Shown: in pieces, positions 55,707 through 64,000 of the stretch | Position numbering within the stretch: the first letter of the stretch is position 1 | Layout of the letters: each line of letters begins with the position of its first letter | Source of the DNA: JAAYYM01 sp964631375 | GTDB taxonomy: Bacteria > Bacillota > Clostridia > Lachnospirales > Lachnospiraceae | Assembly (NCBI GenBank): GCA_964631375.1 | Contig: CAZVYQ010000007.1 | Location: 21,368-85,367, forward strand | Direction of reading: 5' to 3' | DNA: 64,000 nucleotides | The notes under the pieces: model-generated | Told to the model about the DNA's origin: nothing | What the model saw: the letters and a program-made list of their open reading frames with translations, nothing else | Databases searched by the model: none | Program-made: the position numbers and the translations under genes

Positions 55707-56681
55707 ATGAACACAGGAATTATTATTTTATTACTAGTTATAGGCATCGCACTGATTGTAAAGGGTGGTGACTTTTTTGTTGATGCAGCAGTATGGATTG
55801 CAGAAATATCAGGTGTACCAAGCTTTATCATCGGAGCAACGATTGTCAGCATGGCAACTACTTTGCCGGAGTTGATCGTATCTTTGATGGCAGCAGGAAA
55901 AGGCAGCGTGGATATGGCGGCAGGAAATGCCGTTGGCTCGGTCACTGCAAATGTCGGACTGATCATGGGTATATCGCTTCTCTGTCTGCCGTCTGTTGTG
56001 AAGAGAGGACAGATTGCATTTAAAAGTATTCTGATGATGTGTGCAATCATAGGCTTATGGATCTTCTCTCGTATGAATGGAGGAGCATTATCCATAGGGG
56101 CCAGCTTTATTATGTTGGGACTGTTTGTATTATTCATCATCGAGAATATCATCAGTACAAGAAAAACCTCCAATACAAATGAAAAGGATATATCTCAGAA
56201 GAAAGAGAAGCCGGCTGCTAAGACAATCCTCTGGAATTTGTTTAAATTTGTTCTGGGAGTAGTCGGTATTGTATGGGGAGCAGATCTGTTAGTGGATAAT
56301 GGCTGTGCATTAGCAGCACTTTTTGGAGTTCCGGAAGGAATCATAGGTGTAACAATCGTTGCAATCGGGACATCGTTGCCAGAGTTAGTTACTACGATTA
56401 CCGCTATTATCAAGAAACAATCATCACTGTCTGTCGGAAATATCATAGGAGCCAACATTATAGACTTAACGGTGATTATGCCACTATGTGCAGTTGTTTC
56501 AGGAAAAGCCCTTCCTGTTTCTACACAGATGGTTTCACTCGATATGCCTGCGTGTATCCTTGTATGTTTGATTGCCATGATTCCTGCTTTGATCTGTGAG
56601 CGATTCAGAAGATGGCAAGGGATTACATTGATTTCTGTCTATATTGGTTATGTGATTTATATGTGCGTGCATTTTATGTAG
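55707..56681 (+). CDS. Calcium/sodium antiporter (CaCA family, YrbG-like)
   Basis: The ATG at 55707 follows GGAGG by 6 nt. It is a 324-residue protein with two inverted repeats of five helices. Each repeat carries the alpha motif: GATIVSMATTLPELIVSL with GNAVGSVTANVG, and GVTIVAIGTSLPELVTTI with GNIIGANIIDL, whose acidic residues bind cations. A short charged cytosolic loop (about 155-175) separates them. It exchanges Na+ or H+ for Ca2+. Confidence 0.93.
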   Translation: MNTGIIILLLVIGIALIVKGGDFFVDAAVWIAEISGVPSFIIGATIVSMATTLPELIVSLMAAGKGSVDMAAGNAVGSVTANVGLIMGISLLCLPSVVKRGQIAFKSILMMCAIIGLWIFSRMNGGALSIGASFIMLGLFVLFIIENIISTRKTSNTNEKDISQKKEKPAAKTILWNLFKFVLGVVGIVWGADLLVDNGCALAALFGVPEGIIGVTIVAIGTSLPELVTTITAIIKKQSSLSVGNIIGANIIDLTVIMPLCAVVSGKALPVSTQMVSLDMPACILVCLIAMIPALICERFRRWQGITLISVYIGYVIYMCVHFM

Positions 56682-56758
56682 TGTAAATCACGGTATTCAT
56701 TCATTATGCTTTCGTGTATAATAGAGATATCTATTTCAGTCTATATAAAGAGGTGTTT

Positions 56759-57433
56759 ATGAGCAGCAACCAGAAAATGAAGAATTTTCCGATTTTTATG
56801 ATATTACTTGGAGTGATTAACATTCTGGTAGAGATTTTGGTAGCAGTGATTAGAATCCTGTTAAAGGTAGTTATTACAGAACATTTCGTTATTCTGTATC
56901 AGTCACTTTCTGTAATAGAACCATACATAAAGGTGGTTGTAGAGACCTTAGTCGTCATGATCTTCATGTTTGTGATTTTTCGAACCAAGAACGAACTGGA
57001 CAGAGCATTGATTGTAATCTGGGGTTTTGTCACGATTGGCGTACAGATCCTGTATTATATCTCCAGTTATCATTATGGAATGCTGGTAAATGAGATGATG
57101 AGTGATCTGTCACCGTATGAGTATGGAACCTTTTATGCCAGTACGCACGTATTCAAATATGCACCGATGTTTATCGGAGTGATCATGGGATTCATCATAA
57201 CGGGTGCAGTACTGCGGGATAAGTGGCTGGTACTGGTCAGTCTGATCATCAGCATAGGCTACATAGCCTGTTATGGCACAGACGATATGATTCCTCTTGT
57301 TCTGTGGAATGGTTCCCAACTCGGACTGGTAGTCCCTGCTTTGATTTTTCATGTTACAGAATCGGCTGGGATTCTGCTGTTGGGTATCTATTGCAAAAGA
57401 AAATACACCATGGGTAAAGGAGAGACTCTATGA
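56759..57433 (+). CDS. Polytopic membrane protein of unknown function
   Basis: The ATG at 56759 follows AGAGGTG; the frame opens 45 bp earlier without a site. It is a 224-residue protein with about six membrane helices and short polar loops. No motif I recognise. A perfect -10 TATAAT (56717-56722) lies upstream with a poor -35. Its stop overlaps the debranching-enzyme ATG by 4 bp, so the two are co-translated, although nothing in the sequence links it to glycogen. Confidence 0.6.
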   Translation: MSSNQKMKNFPIFMILLGVINILVEILVAVIRILLKVVITEHFVILYQSLSVIEPYIKVVVETLVVMIFMFVIFRTKNELDRALIVIWGFVTIGVQILYYISSYHYGMLVNEMMSDLSPYEYGTFYASTHVFKYAPMFIGVIMGFIITGAVLRDKWLVLVSLIISIGYIACYGTDDMIPLVLWNGSQLGLVVPALIFHVTESAGILLLGIYCKRKYTMGKGETL

Positions 57434-59508
57434 ATCAGCTCTTGGATCAGCTAGAACCATTGGATGAGATAGCAGGCTTTCGTGTACGACCGGGTTATTA
57501 TTCTCAAAATGGTGCAGTGGCTCTGACGAATGCTGTTAGCTTTACCATTCATTCACATTATGCAACACATGTAGAACTGGCTCTGTTCAAGAGAACAGAG
57601 ATGGAACCTTATGCAATCATACCATTTCCGGAAAACTATAAAATTGGAAAAGTGTTTTCCATGATGGTATTTGATCTTGATATTGAGGAGTTCGAATATG
57701 CTTATCGACTCGATGGACCAAATGATCCTAAAAAGGGTCTTATTTTTGATAAAACTCGATTTATCCTCGATCCGTATGCACGTGCCGTTGTAGGACAAAG
57801 CGTCTGGGGCGTAGAAAGTGGAAACAGGGACTTTTACAAGGCTCGTGTTGTACGCAATACATTTGAATGGGGAAACGCAAAGCAGCCATTGATCCCAATG
57901 GAGGATCTCGTCATCTATGAACTTCATGTTCGTGCATTTACAAGAGCTGACTCATCAGGCGTTGCTTTTCCGGGAACCTTTGCAGGCGTGAGAGAAAAGA
58001 TTCCATATCTCAAAGAGTTGGGGATCAATTGTGTCGAGTTGATGCCTGTATTTGAATTTGATGAAACCAATAACAGCAGAGAACTTGATGGAAATATTCT
58101 CTATGAATGCTGGGGTTATAATACAACCAGTTTCTTTGCACCGAATACCTGTTATTGTTCAGGTTTAGAGTACAACAGAGAAGGAAATGAACTGAAGGAA
58201 CTCATTAAAACTCTGAACGAAAACGGAATAGAAGTCATATTGGATGTGGTATTCAACCATACAGGAGAGGGCAATGAACATGGTCCGTTCTATTCTTTCA
58301 AAGGTGTTGATAATAATATTTATTATTTACTGACTCCGGATGGGAAATACTATAATTTCAGCGGCTGTGGGAATACGTTGAACTGCAATCATCCGATTGT
58401 TCAGGAGATGATTTTGGAATGTCTGCGATATTGGGTTGTGAATTACCGTGTAGACGGATTTCGATTTGACCTTGCGTCTATCCTCGGACGTAATGAAGAC
58501 GGATCTCCTATGAGCAAGCCACCATTGCTGCAAAGTCTGGCATTTGATCCGATTTTGGGAGATACAAAATTGATTGCAGAGGCATGGGATGCCGGTGGTC
58601 TTTATCAGGTGGGTAGCTTTCCATCATGGAACAGATGGGCAGAATGGAATGGTAGATACAGAGATGACCTTCGCAGCTTCCTAAAGGGTGATGATGGAAA
58701 AGCACAGGCGGCAGCGCTCAGACTTACCGGTTCTTCGGATTTGTATCCGCCAGAGATCCGTGGAAGAAATGCATCTGTGAATTTTCTGACCTGTCACGAC
58801 GGATTTACATTGTATGATCTGTATGCCTATAATTGCAAGCATAATGAAGCAAACGGATGGAACAATACTGACGGGGATAATAATGGTTACAGCTGGAATT
58901 GTGGTGTCGAGGGTGAGACTGAGGATACACAGGTGATTAAACTGCGTATGCGTTTGATCAAAAACGCCTGCGTGGCTTTGATGTGCAGCCGTGGAACACC
59001 GATGTTCTATGCAGGAGATGAATTTGGAAATACGCAGTTCAGAAATAACAATGCCTATTGTCAGGATAATCTGATCTCGTGGGTTGATTGGAGTCGCAAG
59101 GAAAAGAATGCAGATTTATATAGATTCTTCTGTCATATGATAAACTTTCGACACCAGCATGCGGTGATCCGCCGTGATTTGGAACCCTGTTCACTTGGCT
59201 TTCCAACGGTCAGTACACATGGGACTGAGCCATGGATTCAGGAATTTAATTGGGAAAGCAAGCTGGTAGCTGTGATGTTTGCCGGAAAACGCAAGGAGGA
59301 CCATAGTGACGACATCGTATATGTGGCCTTTAATGCGTACTGGGAGTCACAGACAGTAGCTCTGCCGAAGCTTCCAAACAAGATGATGTGGTATTATGAG
59401 ATTAACACATATGAGGATGATTCGGTGATTCATGGGAGAGTGGCAGTAGATGATGACGAATTGATAACGATTGCCCCACGTACGGCAATTGTATTAACAG
59501 CACGATAG
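57430..59508 (+). CDS. glgX: Glycogen debranching enzyme / isoamylase-type GH13
   Basis: A 692-residue protein with a CBM48 domain (about 15-105) and a GH13 barrel. VDGFRFDLAS carries the nucleophile Asp347, IAEAWDAGG the acid Glu384 and FLTCHDGFTLYDL the third Asp457. DVVFNHTGEGNEHGP and GDEFGNTQ are typical of GlgX/isoamylase. It cuts alpha-1,6 branches in glycogen, matching glgC-glgD nearby. A pullulanase-like range is possible. Confidence 0.92.
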   Translation: MNQLLDQLEPLDEIAGFRVRPGYYSQNGAVALTNAVSFTIHSHYATHVELALFKRTEMEPYAIIPFPENYKIGKVFSMMVFDLDIEEFEYAYRLDGPNDPKKGLIFDKTRFILDPYARAVVGQSVWGVESGNRDFYKARVVRNTFEWGNAKQPLIPMEDLVIYELHVRAFTRADSSGVAFPGTFAGVREKIPYLKELGINCVELMPVFEFDETNNSRELDGNILYECWGYNTTSFFAPNTCYCSGLEYNREGNELKELIKTLNENGIEVILDVVFNHTGEGNEHGPFYSFKGVDNNIYYLLTPDGKYYNFSGCGNTLNCNHPIVQEMILECLRYWVVNYRVDGFRFDLASILGRNEDGSPMSKPPLLQSLAFDPILGDTKLIAEAWDAGGLYQVGSFPSWNRWAEWNGRYRDDLRSFLKGDDGKAQAAALRLTGSSDLYPPEIRGRNASVNFLTCHDGFTLYDLYAYNCKHNEANGWNNTDGDNNGYSWNCGVEGETEDTQVIKLRMRLIKNACVALMCSRGTPMFYAGDEFGNTQFRNNNAYCQDNLISWVDWSRKEKNADLYRFFCHMINFRHQHAVIRRDLEPCSLGFPTVSTHGTEPWIQEFNWESKLVAVMFAGKRKEDHSDDIVYVAFNAYWESQTVALPKLPNKMMWYYEINTYEDDSVIHGRVAVDDDELITIAPRTAIVLTAR

Positions 59509-59534
59509 TCTAATCATTTGTAAAGGAGAATGGT

Positions 59535-60257
59535 TTGAAGGAGAAGATAAGAAATGCCCTGATCATTACATTAATTATCGTGGTAGCCGGACTGTTGTTA
59601 TACCAATCATTTGGTACTATGATACCGGAGCTGGTCAGAGTACTCAAGAGTGGGAACGAAAAAGAAATTGAAAATTATCTGGCGAGTGCGGGTCATTGGG
59701 ATGGATTCCTATGTACAGTTCTGCTACAGTTTATCCAGGTGATTTCCATTATCATTCCGGGAATGCCAATTCAGATTGCTGCCGGAGCAGTTTATGGAAT
59801 GTTTCGTGCATCCGCATTCTGCTATTTTGGTTACGTCAGTGCAAATGTAGTTGTGTTTGTGACAGCGAGGCATATCGGAGGTTCCTTCACGAGTAAGGTC
59901 TCATCAAAATTCAAAGGAAATCGATTTACCTCCAGAATGGAGGCTGTGAATCCGGGCTTTGCAGTGGCGCTTGGCTGTCTGATGCCGGGAGTACCCAACG
60001 GGATCATTCCATATCTAGCAGCTCAGACCAAGCTTACCTGTAGAGGTTTTGCAACTGCTGTAGCACTCGGAAGCATTTTCCCAATTGTGACTTCATGTAT
60101 GACCGGACATTTTCTGTTATCGGGAGATTACCTGTTCAGTATCATTACGATTGCCATTCTGTGGATATTGATCATCGTCTTGATGAAGAATCAGGATCGG
60201 ATACTGGCACTTGCCGAGAGAATTAAAAATAACGCAGCAGAACGCGGTCAAGAATAG
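59535..60257 (+). CDS. TVP38/TMEM64 (DedA-like, VTT domain) membrane protein
   Basis: A TTG start at 59535 lies 6 nt after AAAGGAG; the nearby ATG at 59530 meets a stop at once. The 240-residue protein has about five helices, with IIPGMPIQIAAGAVYG and the conserved VNPGFAVALGCLMPGVPNGIIPYLAAQT (in parts) of the VTT domain. Relatives act in lipid scrambling or membrane homeostasis. Probably in one transcript with glgX. Confidence 0.87.
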   Translation: MKEKIRNALIITLIIVVAGLLLYQSFGTMIPELVRVLKSGNEKEIENYLASAGHWDGFLCTVLLQFIQVISIIIPGMPIQIAAGAVYGMFRASAFCYFGYVSANVVVFVTARHIGGSFTSKVSSKFKGNRFTSRMEAVNPGFAVALGCLMPGVPNGIIPYLAAQTKLTCRGFATAVALGSIFPIVTSCMTGHFLLSGDYLFSIITIAILWILIIVLMKNQDRILALAERIKNNAAERGQE

Positions 60258-60340
60258 AATTGTTATATTTTTATGGAAAAGTGTTATAGTAGTATACAGA
60301 TTTAATTGCTATAGTTATCATCAAAAGAAAGGTGATTCAT

Positions 60341-61696
60341 ATGGCAGGTAAATACGTACAGGATATGACGAAGGGCAGAGAACTTTCTCTGCTTGTGAAA
60401 TTCTCTGTTCCTATGCTGATCGGAAATATATTTCAACAATTTTATAACATGGTTGACTCCATCATTGTCGGGAACTATGTAGGTTCAAACGCATTGGCTG
60501 CCGTCGGTGCGACGGGGTCTATTAATTTTCTCTTTTTCTCGTTGTGTATGGGAATGTCTGTCGGAATCGGGATCTTGATCTCACAGTATTTTGGTGCCGG
60601 AGATGATGAATATGTCAAACGTACCATTGCAAACACAATCTATGTGACGGCAGTTACAGCAATCGGTATGAGTATCATTGCTGTCATTTTTGCACGGCCC
60701 ATTCTAATCCTGTTGCGAACACCTCCATCCATTCTGGAGGATGCCGTAATCTACATGCAGATCACCTGTGCAGGGATCATAGCAATCGGTGCTTATAATG
60801 CTGTTTCTGCTGTGTTGAGGGCATTGGGTGATTCTAAGACGCCATTGATCTTCCTGATCGTGGCAAGTTTTATCAATGTAGGACTTGATCTTCTCTTCGT
60901 GATCAGATTCGGACTTGGAGTTCGTGGTGTGGCGTATGCGACTATTATTGCACAGATCATTGCGGCCGCCGGCTCGATTATTTTTGCAAAGATTAAGATT
61001 CCATACTTCACATTTGAGGCAGAATACTTCCGATATGATGTGGATATTGTTAAAAAGTGTATCGTACTGGGCGTGCCGATTGCGTCACAGAGTGCTTTGA
61101 TTGCGGTTTCCTGTATTATCCTTCAGATGGTAGTCAACGGATTTGGAGAGAGTGTAGTGGCGGCTTTTACTGCAACAAACAGGATAGAGCAATTGGTTCA
61201 GCAACCCTTTAATTCTATTGGAGCCGCTATCTCCACTTTTACCGGACAGAATATCGGAGCCAATAAACTGGATCGGGTAAAGAAGGGCTATCATAAAAGT
61301 ATCATACTTGTAGCAGGCTTTAGTCTGATCATGTTGGTCTTTGCATGGGCATTTGGATACTATATTATGAGACTGTTTGTTGACGATCAGGCTGTCATCG
61401 AACTGGGTGTCAAAGCACTTAGGATTACCAGTACGATGTATTTTCCACTTGGAGTAATCTATATCACCAGAGGATTGCTCAATGGTGCAGGAGATGCATT
61501 CTATGCCATGATTAATGGATTCGTGGAATTGGCAGGCAGAATTCTCTTTCCGATCTGTCTGGTGACGATTCCATTGATTGGAGTATGGGGCATCTGGTTT
61601 TCAACCGGATTCACTTGGGTCATTACTGCAATTGCCAGCATTATCCGTTATCGTCAAGGTAAATGGAAGTATAAATCAGTCGTTCAAACTACATAA
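60341..61696 (+). CDS. MATE family efflux transporter
   Basis: The ATG at 60341 follows AAAGGTGA; a GTG 9 bp earlier overlaps it. The 451-residue protein has twelve helices in two homologous bundles: MLIGNIFQQFYNMVDSIIVGNYVG and VPIASQSALIAVSC open them. ALGDSKTPL and LNGAGDAFYAM are the paired mid-bundle motifs. It exports drugs or metabolites by Na+/H+ antiport. A candidate promoter is TTGTTA (60260-60265) with TATAGT (60285-60290), spacing slightly long. Confidence 0.93.
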   Translation: MAGKYVQDMTKGRELSLLVKFSVPMLIGNIFQQFYNMVDSIIVGNYVGSNALAAVGATGSINFLFFSLCMGMSVGIGILISQYFGAGDDEYVKRTIANTIYVTAVTAIGMSIIAVIFARPILILLRTPPSILEDAVIYMQITCAGIIAIGAYNAVSAVLRALGDSKTPLIFLIVASFINVGLDLLFVIRFGLGVRGVAYATIIAQIIAAAGSIIFAKIKIPYFTFEAEYFRYDVDIVKKCIVLGVPIASQSALIAVSCIILQMVVNGFGESVVAAFTATNRIEQLVQQPFNSIGAAISTFTGQNIGANKLDRVKKGYHKSIILVAGFSLIMLVFAWAFGYYIMRLFVDDQAVIELGVKALRITSTMYFPLGVIYITRGLLNGAGDAFYAMINGFVELAGRILFPICLVTIPLIGVWGIWFSTGFTWVITAIASIIRYRQGKWKYKSVVQTT

Positions 61697-61781
61697 ATGA
61701 AATCATTTTTTTCGGTATAAAATACCTCTATTTACAGATACTAGTTTCAACATAAGAAAATGTAAATGGAGGTTTTTTAAC

Positions 61782-62327
61782 ATGAAAGCAACAGGTATTG
61801 TGAGAAGAATAGATGATCTTGGCCGTGTGGTTATACCAAAGGAGATTAGAAGAACGCTTAGGATCAGAGAGGGTGAACCGTTGGAAATATTTACCGATCA
61901 TGAGGGCGAGATCATTTTGAAAAAGTATTCACCAATCGGTGAGTTAGCACTCTTTGCACAGCAGTATGCCGAAAGTCTGGCGCAGACCTCGGGACATATT
62001 GTCTGTGTCGCAGACAGAGATCAGATCATTGCGGCAGCCGGAGGAGGAAAGAGTCTGATCGGCAAGTCCATCAGCTCACAACTGGAGGAGATCATAGAAA
62101 ACAGAGATGTGATTAATGCCAGAAAAGGAGAGAGACGATATGTACCGATCCTGGAGGATGATGCCGAAGAAATCGTGGAGCAGGTCATCACTCCCATTAT
62201 CTGCGAAGGAGATGCGATCGGAGCAGTTATGATTTATACCAAGGAAGAGGCTGTTAAGATGGGTGAGGTAGAGCAAAAGTTAGCACTAAGTGCAGCTGGA
62301 TTTTTGGGCAGGCAGATGGAACAATAG
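61782..62327 (+). CDS. spoVT: Stage V sporulation regulator SpoVT
   Basis: A 181-residue protein. The N-terminal AbrB-type swapped-hairpin DNA-binding domain reads MKATGIVRRIDDLGRVVIPK, then EIRRTLRIREGEPLEIF. A C-terminal GAF domain (about 55-178) follows, the SpoVT layout. It tunes forespore gene expression. GGAGG precedes the ATG. Confidence 0.95.
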   Translation: MKATGIVRRIDDLGRVVIPKEIRRTLRIREGEPLEIFTDHEGEIILKKYSPIGELALFAQQYAESLAQTSGHIVCVADRDQIIAAAGGGKSLIGKSISSQLEEIIENRDVINARKGERRYVPILEDDAEEIVEQVITPIICEGDAIGAVMIYTKEEAVKMGEVEQKLALSAAGFLGRQMEQ

Positions 62328-62334
62328 AGTATGC

Positions 62335-62367
62335 AAAAAACATGGAAGATGTGCTTCCATGTTTTTT
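62335..62367. terminator. Bidirectional terminator between spoVT and pncB
   Basis: AAAAAACATGGAAG (62335-62348), loop ATGTG, CTTCCATGTTTTTT (62354-62367): a perfect 14-bp stem with A and T tracts, functional for both strands. It shares its core arms with the ahcY terminator. Confidence 0.93.
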
Positions 62368-62422
62368 ATATCGTAGAATTCCTTGGGCTTAACCTCGATA
62401 AAGGATTTCTAAACCGTTTAGT

Positions 62423-63877
62423 TTATTCAGCACTCATGCGGTCGAGAAGTTCGATCTTCATATCATATAGTTTCTTTGAGAGATCCACATATATATTGTG
62501 AGGATTGATCAAACGTCTTGTTTCTTCCCATAGGGTATCGAGTTCTTGCTTGCAGTACTCACGAATATCCATAACCTTGGGAGATTCATAGACGCATTCG
62601 CCGTGCTTGAAGACCGGGATCATCAACTCACGCAGTGTATAGCTTCCGGGCTGTAGTCTTGTCTTCTTCCAAGGCTCGGCAGGATCAAAGAGCAACAGAG
62701 ATTCATTTTCGTTAAAGATTTCTTCTTCCAGGCAGATCAGATCAGCCTTAACCTTGTGTGAATCCTTCTCATAGACACGATAAATCTTCTTGTTTCCCGG
62801 ATTGGTAACCTTTTCTGTGTTCTCTGAAAGCTTGATCTTAGGAATGAATTTGCCATCGTTACCCATGACTGCAGCAAGTTTATAAACACCGCCAAATGCA
62901 GGCCAATCCTTAGAGGTAATCAGATTGGTTCCGACACCCCATGAAGTGATGGTTGCACCCTGTGCCTTCAGTGAATCAATCAGGAATTCATCCAGATCAT
63001 TAGAAGCAGAGATGATGGCATCGGGGAAACCGGCCTCATCCAGAGATTTTCTGACCTTCTTTGACAGATAGGCAAGATCACCGCTGTCCATACGAATGCC
63101 ATAGAACGGCATCGGGATTCCGGCTTCTCTCATTTCTGTGAAGACACGGATTGCATTTGGCAGACCGGATTTCAGCGTATCATAGGTGTCGATTAGCAAT
63201 ATGCATGCCGACGGATACAGATCGGCGTATGCTTTAAAGGCAGTATATTCATCAGGAAAACTCATGATCCAGCTATGTGCGTGTGTTCCCTTGATCGGAA
63301 CATCAAACAACTGTCCGGCCAGGACGTTACTGGTACCGATGCAACCACCGATCATCGCAGCCCTCGCACCATAAACTCCCGCATCCGGTCCCTGAGCACG
63401 CCGCAGACCGAATTCCATGATTCCGTCGCCACGTGCAGCTTGTACAACACGGGCAGTCTTTGTAGCAATCAGACTCTGGTGATTGATGATGTTTAAGATC
63501 GCAGTCTCAACAAGTTGGGCTTCCATAATGGGTGCAATGACTTTCACAAGTGGTTCTCTGGGGAAGATTACGGTTCCTTCCGGTATAGAGTAGATGTCAC
63601 CAGAGAATCTGAAATGTCTCAGGTAATCCAGAAAGTCCTCTTCAAATATATTGAGACTTCCAAGATAACTGACATCATCCTCAGAAAAATGCAGATTCTT
63701 AATGTAATCAATCATCTGTTCCAGTCCGGCAGCAATTGCATAGCCACTGTCCAGCGGGTTGGTACGGTAAAACATATCAAAGATGACGGTGTCATTGCGG
63801 CTCTTATTCTTATAATAGCCCTGCATCATGGTCAGTTCATAGAGATCGGTTAATAGTGTCAGATTTTGATAACTCAT
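62423..63877 (-). CDS. pncB: Nicotinate phosphoribosyltransferase
   Basis: The ATG at 63877 follows GAGGAAATG; the frame extends 105 bp further without a family-like sequence. The 484-residue enzyme has LLTDLYELTMMQGYY, EFGLRRAQGPDAG, GTHAHSWIMSFP, GIRMDSGDLAYLSKKVR and WGVGTNLITS. It makes nicotinate mononucleotide from nicotinate and PRPP in NAD salvage. Confidence 0.96.
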   Translation of the reverse strand: MSYQNLTLLTDLYELTMMQGYYKNKSRNDTVIFDMFYRTNPLDSGYAIAAGLEQMIDYIKNLHFSEDDVSYLGSLNIFEEDFLDYLRHFRFSGDIYSIPEGTVIFPREPLVKVIAPIMEAQLVETAILNIINHQSLIATKTARVVQAARGDGIMEFGLRRAQGPDAGVYGARAAMIGGCIGTSNVLAGQLFDVPIKGTHAHSWIMSFPDEYTAFKAYADLYPSACILLIDTYDTLKSGLPNAIRVFTEMREAGIPMPFYGIRMDSGDLAYLSKKVRKSLDEAGFPDAIISASNDLDEFLIDSLKAQGATITSWGVGTNLITSKDWPAFGGVYKLAAVMGNDGKFIPKIKLSENTEKVTNPGNKKIYRVYEKDSHKVKADLICLEEEIFNENESLLLFDPAEPWKKTRLQPGSYTLRELMIPVFKHGECVYESPKVMDIREYCKQELDTLWEETRRLINPHNIYVDLSKKLYDMKIELLDRMSAE

Positions 63878-63953
63878 GATCATTTCCTCATACCAACAGC
63901 AGGGTTCATGTACATGGCATGTCCTGAGTTGTGCTTTCTTGAATAATATACAC

Positions 63954-63982
63954 ATAATAAACGAATTAATCAGATAAATCAA
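63954..63982 (-). promoter_or_regulatory. Promoter of pncB
   Basis: Minus-strand -35 TTGATT (63977-63982), 17-bp spacer, -10 TATTAT (63954-63959). Confidence 0.65.
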
Positions 63983-64000
63983 GGCTCGACAATATTTTAA

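Noticed and set aside
1..64000. tRNA, rRNA, insertion sequences or prophage
   Set aside because: No cloverleaf-like or rRNA sequence, transposase, integrase or phage structural gene was recognised in any gap or frame.

Overview
The window looks like a chromosomal segment of a low-to-mid-GC, spore-forming Clostridium-class Firmicute, most likely a Lachnospiraceae gut bacterium. This is inferred from gene content: a GlgC/GlgD glycogen pair, SpoVT and SpoVG, a CIRCE-controlled hrcA-grpE-dnaK-dnaJ operon, DnaD and DnaI-type primosome proteins, AGGAGG-type ribosome sites and frequent GTG/TTG starts. No tRNA, rRNA, prophage, insertion sequence or CRISPR array was seen.

Positions 1-17261 (+ strand) hold the distal part of an exopolysaccharide locus. 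It starts inside a BcsB-like cellulose-synthase partner and continues with WecB and a module that occurs twice: an MBOAT O-acyltransferase followed by an SGNH-type protein with two C-terminal LamG-like domains. A stand-alone membrane-anchored LamG-like protein lies between the copies. Then come an internally duplicated 1056-residue polytopic protein, a GT39/PMT-like membrane protein, and a membrane-anchored thioredoxin-GH8 fusion. Together they suggest synthesis, acetylation and trimming of a cellulose-like or ManNAc-containing polymer. This is the strongest candidate for an undescribed system. Positions 17345-22979 form a promoter-to-terminator operon with every step to GDP-D-glycero-alpha-D-manno-heptose (transaldolase, GmhA, HddA, and an HddC-GmhB fusion), plus a GT2 and a sugar epimerase.

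Positions 23120-26466 encode a MacB/FtsX-type ABC transporter. Its permease is split only by a 100-N scaffold gap with identical 55-bp flanks, which is an assembly artefact. Positions 26536-31614 are the heat-shock operon. Positions 31724-34821 encode an ECF transporter (UPF0397-type S component, fused double ATPase, EcfT). The minus-strand block 34836-40541 holds a GT2, a mannose-1-phosphate guanylyltransferase, Hsp20, an SRAP peptidase with a Y-family polymerase behind a LexA-like box, and a lipoprotein.

At 40661-40795, three tandem 50-bp hairpin-forming repeats precede ahcY. The minus strand then carries dnaD-dnaI-prs and murC. Between them lies an array of TGTGGA-N3 nine-mers with two perfect DnaA boxes. 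From 47603 onward the genes are mostly housekeeping: glgC-glgD, spoVG, pth, mfd, fba, a CaCA antiporter, a membrane protein overlapping a glycogen-debranching enzyme, a TVP38-type protein, a MATE exporter and spoVT. The window closes with convergent pncB.
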